DNA from: Flammeovirgaceae bacterium
Lineage (GTDB): Bacteria > Bacteroidota > Bacteroidia > Cytophagales > Cyclobacteriaceae
Length of the DNA: 5,292 nt
Direction of reading: 5' to 3'
Assembly: GCA_022616575.1 (NCBI GenBank)
Contig: JAKEEN010000271.1
Location: 1-5,292, forward strand
The notes below the pieces were generated by a model. The model did not search any database and had not been told where the DNA came from. It saw only the letters and a program-made list of their open reading frames with translations. Shown in pieces: positions 1-5,292 of this stretch (position 1 is its first letter; the number at the start of each line of letters is the position of its first letter). The position numbers and the translations under genes are program-made.

Positions 1-189
1 ATCCGCCATGTCTGTGGACTTCGCACACACATTTATTTTAAATTGAGATTCAAGCGATTGCTTCATCCAATCCAGTTCTTGTTGGTTGCGTGCGCATACG
101 GCAACATCAAAACCCTGCGAAGCAAATTTATCGGCTATAGCACGACCGATTCCTTTGGTACCTCCTGTGACAACAATGAGCTTGTTCAT
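1..189 (-). CDS. SDR family NAD(P)-dependent oxidoreductase, N-terminal 63 residues (3' end outside the window)
   Basis: Translating the minus strand from the ATG at 189-187 gives an open frame to the window edge. It starts MNKLIVVTGGTKGIGRAIAD, the classical SDR Rossmann opening: a short beta strand followed by the TGxxxGIG cofactor-binding motif at residues 8-15. An Ala-Arg pair at residues 33-34, after the second beta strand, is the usual place for residues that select NADPH. An Asp at residue 60 (TDMAD) matches the conserved acid that contacts the adenine ring. The catalytic Ser and Tyr-x-x-x-Lys lie beyond the window, so the substrate cannot be inferred. It is most likely a cytosolic 3-ketoacyl-reductase-like enzyme of about 230-260 residues, judging by family size. 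It is transcribed divergently from the MlaE/MlaF pair, with 37 bp between the starts. The start is well fixed because it lies directly before the first beta strand. Family assignment is firm; specific function is unknown. Confidence 0.9.
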   Translation of the reverse strand, partial: MNKLIVVTGGTKGIGRAIADKFASQGFDVAVCARNQQELDWMKQSLESQFKINVCAKSTDMAD

Positions 190-210
190 TCTGATTTATT
201 TGTATCTTTA
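181..210 (+). promoter_or_regulatory. Possible Bacteroidota-type promoter for the mlaE/mlaF pair
   Basis: TATCTTTA at 203-210 matches the Bacteroidota -7 consensus TAnnTTTG in all but its last base. CTTG at 181-184 lies 18 bp upstream, within the usual spacing for the -33 TTTG element. Transcription would begin roughly at 213-218, leaving a short leader before the ATG at 227. The -33 element would overlap the first codons of the divergent SDR gene. No Shine-Dalgarno sequence precedes 227, which is common in this phylum. The match is short and could be chance. Confidence 0.35.
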
Positions 211-835
211 GCAAGATAGTAACCCGATGCTGAAAGAAGTAGGCAAGTATTTTATTTTCTTAGGAAATCTATTCGTTAGGCGCGAGAAATATCGCATCTA
301 TCATAAGCTGGTCTTTGATGAATGTATGCTCATCGGCATAGATTCCATTTTCCTTTTTGTATTGGTATCCACTTTTATGGGCGCGGTTACCACGGTGCAG
401 ACGGCCTATAATATGGTGGCTCCTTACATCCCTGATTATGTTATTTCACAAGTAGTTCGCGAGATGACCGTATTGGAATTAGCCCCGACAGTTATGGCTA
501 TTATTTTTGCCGGTAAAGTCGGTTCCAGTATGGCCAGCGGTATCGGTACCATGCGCATTACCGAACAAATTGATGCCATTGAAGTGATGGGGATTAATTC
601 AATCACTTACCTGGTCTTGCCAAAAATAGTCGCATCGGTTATCATGTTCCCTATCCTGGTGATTGTATCGGGGGTATGCTCGATGATGGGTGGATATTTG
701 ATCGGGATCATTACGAATATTATTTCTCCTCAGGATTATATTTACGGTATCCGGTTTATGTTTAATCCCTTCACCATTACTTTCGCTTTAATCAAAGCTT
801 TTGTATTCGGCTTTTTGGTTTCATCGATTTCATCG

Positions 836-838
836 TAA
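836..838 (+). other. Premature in-frame TAA stop within the mlaE-like gene
   Basis: The codons around this site read TCA TCG ATT TCA TCG TAA AAA: the protein runs SSISS, stop, then KGYYTQGG in the same frame. Related Bacteroidota permeases, from memory, have Tyr or Phe here before Lys-Gly-Tyr-Tyr. A substitution at position 838 is the simplest change. The site begins a run of five A bases (837-841), but an insertion or deletion is not needed, because the frame is kept on both sides. Confidence 0.85.
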
Positions 839-957
839 AAAGGATATTATACGCAAGGAGGCGCCCTGGAGGTAGGTATCTCCAGTACGCAGGCAGTAAC
901 CACCAGTGTGATAGCCATCCTTCTGGCAGATTATCTTTTGGCCCAACTCTTACTTGG

Positions 958-961
958 ATGA
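958..961 (+). promoter_or_regulatory. ATGA stop/start overlap coupling mlaE to mlaF
   Basis: The ATG of the ATPase (958-960) overlaps the TGA (959-961) that ends the restored full-length permease frame. This is a classic translational-coupling arrangement. There is no Shine-Dalgarno-like sequence just upstream, so arriving ribosomes may matter for starting the ATPase. The overlap also supports 959-961 as the original end of the permease gene and 958 as the ATPase start. With the TAA at 836-838 in force, ribosomes would stop about 120 bases before this point. Confidence 0.75.
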
Positions 962-1707
962 TCGAAGTTCAAAACATATCGAAATCATTTGGTGATAAGC
1001 AGATTCTTAAAAGTGTGAGCGGCACTTTCGAAAAAGGAAAGTCTAACCTGATCATTGGAGCCAGCGGTACTGGGAAGAGCGTTCTGCTCAAATGCATTGT
1101 GGAACTGGTTATTCCGGATGAGGGGATTGTTACCTATGATAAAAGAAATTTCACACAGGGCGACAAGAAATTAAAAACTGCCGTGCGCAGGGATATCGGC
1201 ATGCTCTTTCAGGGTGGTGCTCTTTTTGACTCAATGACCGTGGGAGAAAATGTCCGGTTTCCTCTTGAACTTCTGGCCATCATGCCCAAAGATGAGAAAG
1301 ATGATCGGGTCAATTTTTGTCTGCAACGCGTTGGACTAAAAAATGCCAATAAAAAAATGCCCTCAGAATTAAGCGGTGGTATGCGCAAACGAGTAGGCAT
1401 TGCACGAGCCATTGTAAACAATCCTAAATACTTATTCTGCGATGAACCTAACTCTGGCTTGGATCCCCAGACCTCCATTCTTATTGATGATCTGATTGAA
1501 GACATCACCGAAGACTATGACATGACCACTGTTGTTGTAACGCATGATATGAATTCAGTGATAGGCATCGGACATAAGATTATCTTTATCTACCAGGGCC
1601 AAAAGTTGTGGGAAGGCAGCAAGGATGAAATTACACACTCAGGAGTAAAAGAACTTGACGATTTTGTTTTCGCTAATAAGGCTATGAATAGTTTGAGGGA
1701 GAAGTAA
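958..1707 (+). CDS. mlaF: MlaF-like ABC transporter ATP-binding protein of an MCE lipid transport system
   Basis: This 249-residue cytoplasmic ATPase would power the adjacent MlaE-type permease. All nucleotide-binding motifs are intact: an aromatic stacking residue near F11, Walker A GASGTGKS at 34-41, Q-loop Gln85 in FQGGALFDSMTVGEN, signature LSGGM at 138-142 followed by RKRVGIARA, Walker B YLFCDEP at 158-164 with catalytic Glu163, D-loop SGLD at 166-169, and switch His196 in VVVTHDM. The FQGGALFDS and DEPNSGLDPQTS forms are characteristic of the MlaF branch rather than of amino-acid or MacB ATPases. Length is normal for the family (about 250-270). It starts within the stop codon of the permease frame and reads through to TAA at 1705-1707, just before a repeat-rich convergent region. 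No MlaD, MlaC or MlaB homologue is seen in the window; in this phylum the MCE-domain gene is often elsewhere. The gene shows no decay despite the nonsense codon in its partner. Confidence 0.93.
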   Translation: MIEVQNISKSFGDKQILKSVSGTFEKGKSNLIIGASGTGKSVLLKCIVELVIPDEGIVTYDKRNFTQGDKKLKTAVRRDIGMLFQGGALFDSMTVGENVRFPLELLAIMPKDEKDDRVNFCLQRVGLKNANKKMPSELSGGMRKRVGIARAIVNNPKYLFCDEPNSGLDPQTSILIDDLIEDITEDYDMTTVVVTHDMNSVIGIGHKIIFIYQGQKLWEGSKDEITHSGVKELDDFVFANKAMNSLREK

Positions 1708-1709
1708 CT

Positions 1710-1812
1710 GTTCGAAGCTGGAGGTTCGAGGTTGGAAGCTCGAAGCTCGAGTTTCCATTATCAGCCTAATGGCAGTCAGGTACCTTCGAACATCTAACTT
1801 CGCCCCTCGACC
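1710..1812. repeat. Inverted arrays of 7-bp phased repeats (consensus GTTCGAA) in a convergent intergenic region
   Basis: The left arm, 1710-1751, is six uninterrupted heptads on the plus strand: GTTCGAA, GCTGGAG, GTTCGAG, GTTGGAA, GCTCGAA, GCTCGAG. The consensus is G-(T/C)-T-(C/G)-G-A-(A/G). The right arm, 1785-1812, read on the minus strand, is four heptads in perfect 7-bp register: GGTCGAG, GGGCGAA, GTTAGAT, GTTCGAA. The 33-bp centre (1752-1784) is unrelated to the heptads. The element fills nearly all of the 107-bp gap between the stop codons of the ATPase and the MacB-like permease. A transcript could form an imperfect long hairpin in either direction, so it may act as a bidirectional terminator or mRNA end structure. 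It could also be a degenerate copy of a dispersed intergenic repeat family. There is no poly-T tail of a classic intrinsic terminator. The repeat pattern is seen directly; its role is inference. Confidence 0.75.
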
Positions 1813-1814
1813 TT

Positions 1815-4178
1815 CTATTCATATCGTAAACTATTCACCGGATTTGCGAGCGAAACTTTTGCTGAATGATAGCTTACCGTAAGAAGTGCAATAACCAGGC
1901 AAGACAACGATGCAATGATTAACGCTTCGTAGCCGACTTCAATATGATACGCATATCCCTGCAACCATTCGTTCATCACATACCAGCCAACAGGGCAGCC
2001 AATAAGCACAGCAAAAAAAACTAACACAACAAAATCTCTTGCCATCAATCGAATGAGCCCGGGAACAGTGGCGCCTAATACTTTCCGCACACCTAGTTCT
2101 TTTGTTTTCTGTTCGGCTGAGTATGCAGAGAGCCCAAATAATCCGAGGCATGAAATAACAATTGATAACACAGCAAAATAATTGAACAACTTCCCTACTT
2201 TATCTTCTGTTTTGTACAAGTTATCCCAGTCCATATCCATTACTTTATACTCGAAGGGATACGCAGCTGCATATTGTTTATTCAGCTTCTCCAGCGCCTG
2301 AATCGATTGCTGGATTTGTCCTTCCTTATACCTCACAAAAACAATGTTGAACCAATCGGGTTCCATCATAATAAATAGCGGTTCAACTTTGGAGTGGATG
2401 GATTGAAAATGAAAATCCTGGACAACCCCCACAATTTTTCCAATCCTGTCATCCCACAGCGTAAGGGGTTGCTCGGCAGCCACTTCAAAACCCATGGCTT
2501 TTTTAGCCGCCTCATTGATAATAAAATTAGAAGTGTCTGTAGGAAAATCCCGATCAAATGATCTCCCTTCAACCATCTTCATCTTCATCATTTCAATAAA
2601 TTCAAAATCGGCAGAGAAATTTGAAAATAAAATTTGCTGGTCAGGGTCTTTGCCTTCCCACTTCAGGTTGGAGGTTGAATTACCAAAGTCGATCGGGTTT
2701 GAGTTGGCTAATGTTACCGATTCAACAGACGGATCTTTACTGAGCTCCTCCCGAATTGTATTCTGATGCTTTCGCATATCGCCACGCATCCACATATAAA
2801 TTACATTCTTCCGGTCAAAACCAATATCCTTATTCTGGATAAAGCTCATTTGCCTGTAAACCACTAAGGTGCTGATGATTAAGATGATTGACAATGTAAA
2901 CTGGGTAATCACCAACACTTTTCTAAATCTGACCGCGCTCGTTCCACTTTGCATCTGGCCTTTCAGAACTTTCACTGGTTGAAATCTTGATATATAAAGT
3001 GATGGGTAACTTCCGGATAAAATTCCTGTAAACAGAATAACCCCGGCAAAAATCAGCATGGATGAAATGGATAGCGATGTCATTGACAAATGCTTTTCCG
3101 CTACTTCATTGAAAACCGGCAATAGCAATAATGAAATTCCAAATCCGATGAGCGATGAGAGAATAACCATAATCATGGACTCACCCATAAATTGTGCGGC
3201 CAGTTGCCTTCTGAAAGCACCCAGGGTTTTTCGAAGACCTACTTCTTTCGCACGCTTAGCTGCCTGGGCGGTAGTCAGGTTCATAAAATTGATACTGGCG
3301 ATCAATAAGACGAGAATGGCTACTACGAAGAAAATTCTCACATACTCAATTCGTCCGCCTGCCAGTTTTCCGTTTTCAAACTTACCATGAAGATAAGCCT
3401 CATGTAAGGGCTGTATAAACAACTCTATATTGTTGCTTTCATCCGTATGTGATTTGATTTCGAATTTAAATTTCTCTGAAAACGTTTCTACATTAACACC
3501 CTCAGCTAATAAGATATTGGTGCGAATATTATTATTGTCCCATTCCTTTAACCAGCTCTCGTTGATTTTGTAGAAATAAGAAAACGGAATGAGGAAATCG
3601 AATTTCGTTGATGATGTTGTTGGAATTTCCTCCAGCACACCCGTTACTGTAAAACTATCCTGGTTGCCCATTACTAAGGCTTTGCCGATCGGGTCTTCAT
3701 TACCAAAAAACTTGCTAGCCATCTCGCTGCTGATAACTACCGAGTACATATCATTCAATGCCTGTTCCTTAGATCCTTTAGTTAATGAAAATGAATGCAT
3801 CAGCAGAAAATCAGGATCAACAAAGCGACCCTGTTGGTAAAATGATTTTTCTTCATACTGGAATAACCGGGTTTCAGGCCATGTTATTCTTGATGCCAAC
3901 TCGATTTCGGGGTACTTCTCTTTAATGGCAGGGGCCATCGGGCCTGGTGTTGAGGAAAAAGTAAATATGCTGCCATTGGTATAAAACTGGTTCTCCATAA
4001 CCCGATATAGTCGCTCACTATGAACATGAAATTTATCCATGCTCATCTCATCGTGCACCCATAAGAGGATTATAAGACTGCATGAAATTCCCAGGGCCAA
4101 TCCAAAAATGTTAATAAACGAAAATGCCCTGTTTCGCTGAAGATTGCGGAAGGTAACTTTGATGTAGCTGAGAATCAT
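1815..4178 (-). CDS. MacB/FtsX-type ABC transporter permease (two-lobe, 8 predicted TM helices)
   Basis: This 787-residue inner-membrane protein belongs to the large Bacteroidota family of duplicated MacB-type permeases. It opens with MILSYIKVTFRNLQRNRAFS and a first hydrophobic helix at about 21-41. A periplasmic MacB_PCD-like domain follows at about 45-275, then helices at about 281-303, 331-355 and 371-392. The second half repeats this plan: a helix at 420-442, a periplasmic domain at about 445-660, then helices at 665-686, 714-735 and 752-770. The two FtsX cytoplasmic coupling motifs are clear and homologous: AKRAKEVGLRKTLGA at 307-321 and EQKTKELGVRKVLGA at 689-703. The C-terminus NPVNSLRYE is typical. 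Family members are mechanotransmission-type exporters, driven by a separate LolD/MacB-like ATPase, that act on envelope substrates, peptides or drugs. No such ATPase is adjacent, and the MlaF-like one belongs to another family. The substrate is unknown. The gene is intact. It lies 84 bp downstream of the kinase gene on the same strand, with no visible Shine-Dalgarno sequence before its ATG. Confidence 0.93.
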   Translation of the reverse strand: MILSYIKVTFRNLQRNRAFSFINIFGLALGISCSLIILLWVHDEMSMDKFHVHSERLYRVMENQFYTNGSIFTFSSTPGPMAPAIKEKYPEIELASRITWPETRLFQYEEKSFYQQGRFVDPDFLLMHSFSLTKGSKEQALNDMYSVVISSEMASKFFGNEDPIGKALVMGNQDSFTVTGVLEEIPTTSSTKFDFLIPFSYFYKINESWLKEWDNNNIRTNILLAEGVNVETFSEKFKFEIKSHTDESNNIELFIQPLHEAYLHGKFENGKLAGGRIEYVRIFFVVAILVLLIASINFMNLTTAQAAKRAKEVGLRKTLGAFRRQLAAQFMGESMIMVILSSLIGFGISLLLLPVFNEVAEKHLSMTSLSISSMLIFAGVILFTGILSGSYPSLYISRFQPVKVLKGQMQSGTSAVRFRKVLVITQFTLSIILIISTLVVYRQMSFIQNKDIGFDRKNVIYMWMRGDMRKHQNTIREELSKDPSVESVTLANSNPIDFGNSTSNLKWEGKDPDQQILFSNFSADFEFIEMMKMKMVEGRSFDRDFPTDTSNFIINEAAKKAMGFEVAAEQPLTLWDDRIGKIVGVVQDFHFQSIHSKVEPLFIMMEPDWFNIVFVRYKEGQIQQSIQALEKLNKQYAAAYPFEYKVMDMDWDNLYKTEDKVGKLFNYFAVLSIVISCLGLFGLSAYSAEQKTKELGVRKVLGATVPGLIRLMARDFVVLVFFAVLIGCPVGWYVMNEWLQGYAYHIEVGYEALIIASLSCLVIALLTVSYHSAKVSLANPVNSLRYE

Positions 4179-4262
4179 ACGGAGTGGAATTTAGACATGG
4201 ACAACCTGTATTTTAAAGAGTTGCATTACTCATACTCCTTTGTATAGAAAAGGTTACACAGA

Positions 4263-5292
4263 TCAAAACTTTAAAGGAAATTCAACCATGAAAAGCGTTC
4301 CGCTGTCCGGTTCTGACTCAAACCGGATGGTACCATTCATTTTTTCAATGCCCTGTTTTGCGATGGCCAAACCCAGTCCCGAGCCGGTCTCTTTAGTTGT
4401 AAAATGAGGGAGAAATATTTTATCAGCAAGGCTCTTGTCAATACCCCGACCATTATCCTTTAAAGAAATACGGCAGTGGTTGTTAATTGCCTCTACTTTA
4501 ATATCCACACGAATGCTGACTTCCCTGCGTTCTGCCTGCAGGCCATTTAGCACCAGATTCGAAAATATGCGCTTCAACAATTCTCTGTCGCCAGCAATGA
4601 TAAGATTAGATTCTGAAGATTCTAATGTAACCTCTCCTGATTGGCCAAACAGATCTGCCACTTGCCTGATTAATGAAACAATTTCCACTTCATCCATCCT
4701 GGGTTCGGGCATTTTTGCGAAAGCGCTAAAGGAGGTGGCAATTCCATTAAGGATATCCAGTTGATTCTCCAGCGTTAGCAGTGCGATCCTCATTTTTTCC
4801 GGACTCAGTGGTTGTTGAATGTTTCGCTCCAACTGTTGAACGGTAAGTTTCATTGGAGTAAGCGGGTTTTTAATTTCATGGGCTACCTGCTGGGCAATCT
4901 CACGCCATGCTTTTTCATGTTGCGAAAGCTCAAGCTGTCTTTTGCTTTCAGCCAGTTTGGTAATCATGGTGTTGTATTCTTTCACAACTAAACCAAACTC
5001 ATCATCCGATTTCCAACGTACAGGGGTATTGATGTTCGATAGCGATATTTTCTTTAATGAGTTAGTGATCACTACTAAAGGATGTGTAAGCCAACGGGCT
5101 ACAAAATATGTTACCGCAAAGAGTAACAAAAACAAAACACCAAATACCGTAAGAATGTTAGCGAGTGTATTGATTTGAGCCTTCTCCAAAAATCGTTCTG
5201 ATTTAAAAAAAGGAACTCCTAATATAAAAGGTGTTGCTGAAGCGGCCTTAATAACTTTATAACTTACATAATACTCCAGTAAACCAACACTC
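4263..5292 (-). CDS. NtrY-like membrane sensor histidine kinase (5' end outside the window)
   Basis: The minus-strand frame is open from the right edge to TGA at 4265-4263, giving 342 visible residues; the true start lies beyond the window. The fragment begins in an extracytoplasmic region (SVGLLEYYVSYKVIKAASAT). It then has a membrane helix at about residues 45-65, a HAMP domain at about 66-118 (ending near KRQLELS), and a dimerisation/phosphoacceptor domain whose H-box is AWREIAQQVAHEIKNPLTPMKL, with phosphoacceptor His138 of the fragment (codon 4880-4878). The ATPase domain has an N-box (SNLVLNGLQA, about 244-253), G1 DNGRGI at about 279-284, an F-box-like FLPHFTTK and G2 GSGLGLAI at about 303-310. 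The AWREIAQQVAHEIKNPLTP form is typical of NtrY-like kinases, which commonly pair with sigma-54-dependent NtrC-type regulators. No response regulator is visible, so one may be encoded beyond the right edge. All catalytic motifs are intact. It may control the downstream permease locus, by inference from co-orientation only. The signal is unknown. Confidence 0.92.
   Translation of the reverse strand, partial: SVGLLEYYVSYKVIKAASATPFILGVPFFKSERFLEKAQINTLANILTVFGVLFLLLFAVTYFVARWLTHPLVVITNSLKKISLSNINTPVRWKSDDEFGLVVKEYNTMITKLAESKRQLELSQHEKAWREIAQQVAHEIKNPLTPMKLTVQQLERNIQQPLSPEKMRIALLTLENQLDILNGIATSFSAFAKMPEPRMDEVEIVSLIRQVADLFGQSGEVTLESSESNLIIAGDRELLKRIFSNLVLNGLQAERREVSIRVDIKVEAINNHCRISLKDNGRGIDKSLADKIFLPHFTTKETGSGLGLAIAKQGIEKMNGTIRFESEPDSGTLFMVEFPLKF

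Larger units (their letters stand above)
227..961 (+). pseudogene. mlaE: MlaE-family ABC transporter permease interrupted by an in-frame TAA at 836-838
   Basis: This is an inner-membrane permease subunit of an MCE-type lipid transport ABC system (MlaE/PF02405 family), expected to move phospholipids together with the MlaF-like ATPase encoded next. The first 203 residues are typical: an amphipathic N-terminus, a hydrophobic segment at about 40-62, ELAPT at 84-88, AGKVGSS at 95-101, the family signature GTMRITEQIDAIEVMGIN at 107-124, then hydrophobic segments at about 129-165 and 182-200. Codon 204 is TAA. The same frame then continues without shift for 40 codons, through KGYYTQGGALEVG and a final hydrophobic helix, to TGA at 959-961. 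The full 244-codon frame matches the usual family length of about 250. The stop sits where an aromatic residue is expected, so one base change (TAT or TAC to TAA) explains it. If real, the product loses the conserved C-terminal loop and last helix and is probably inactive. Sequencing error, a recent mutation or readthrough are all possible. The clean downstream frame argues against old decay. Confidence 0.85.

Noticed and set aside
836..961. Frameshift as the cause of the truncated permease
   Set aside because: The conserved C-terminal sequence continues in the same frame immediately after the TAA, so a single substitution is enough and no insertion or deletion is needed.
1209..1508. Minus-strand open frame of 99 codons
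   Set aside because: It lies entirely inside the ATPase gene, antisense to its Q-loop through D-loop region, and its translation resembles no known domain; it is a shadow frame.
1710..1812. CRISPR array
   Set aside because: The units are 7 bp, contiguous without spacers, variable, and reverse orientation in the middle, which does not fit a CRISPR array.
3058..3390. Plus-strand open frame of 110 codons
   Set aside because: It is antisense to the membrane-helix region of the MacB-like permease and has no recognisable domain or start context; it is a shadow frame.
4215..4241. Small hairpin (AAAGAGT paired with ACTCCTTT, one bulged base) that might terminate the kinase transcript
   Set aside because: The stem is short, bulged and AU-rich, and the following sequence on the minus strand is a mixed TAAAATA rather than a T run. 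It is too weak to call a terminator.
4179..4262. Sigma-54 promoter upstream of the permease
   Set aside because: On the minus strand no GG-N10-GC pair with TGGCAC/TTGCA-like flanks is present; the closest GG...GC pair has 12 bases between.
5187..5189. TTG at 5189-5187 as the start codon of the histidine kinase
   Set aside because: The frame stays open for 34 more codons to the window edge and encodes plausible extracytoplasmic sequence before the membrane helix, so the gene is 5'-truncated by the window rather than starting here.

Overview
The window looks like chromosomal DNA of a Bacteroidota bacterium, most likely from the Cytophagales. This is an inference. It rests on the 787-residue two-lobe MacB/FtsX-type permease, whose form is typical of that phylum, on protein features of the MlaE/MlaF pair and the NtrY-like kinase, on the lack of Shine-Dalgarno sequences before the starts, and on a promoter-like TAnnTTT element. 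No rRNA, tRNA, CRISPR array or insertion sequence was seen.

Layout. (1) Positions 1-189, minus strand: the N-terminus of a short-chain dehydrogenase/reductase (SDR), cut by the left edge. (2) Positions 190-226: a short divergent intergenic region with a possible Bacteroidota-type promoter for the rightward genes. (3) Positions 227-1707, plus strand: a two-gene unit for an MlaE-type permease and an MlaF-type ATPase, joined by an ATGA stop/start overlap. The permease reading frame carries one in-frame TAA at codon 204. The following 40 codons still encode the conserved C-terminus in the same frame. (4) Positions 1708-1814: a convergent intergenic region built from 7-bp phased repeats in two opposed arms. 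(5) Positions 1815-4178, minus strand: a MacB/FtsX-type ABC permease without an ATPase beside it. (6) Positions 4263-5292, minus strand: an NtrY-like membrane sensor histidine kinase, whose frame stays open to the right edge, so its N-terminus is missing.

How the genes work together. The MlaE/MlaF pair should form the inner-membrane core of a lipid transporter that uses an MCE-domain protein as partner, but no MCE gene is in the window. The kinase and the large permease run in the same direction, kinase first, and may belong to one sensing/efflux locus that continues beyond the right edge. The two most notable signals are the nonsense codon in an otherwise well-preserved mlaE-like gene and the inverted heptad-repeat element between the convergent genes. 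I see no strong evidence for a wholly new system.
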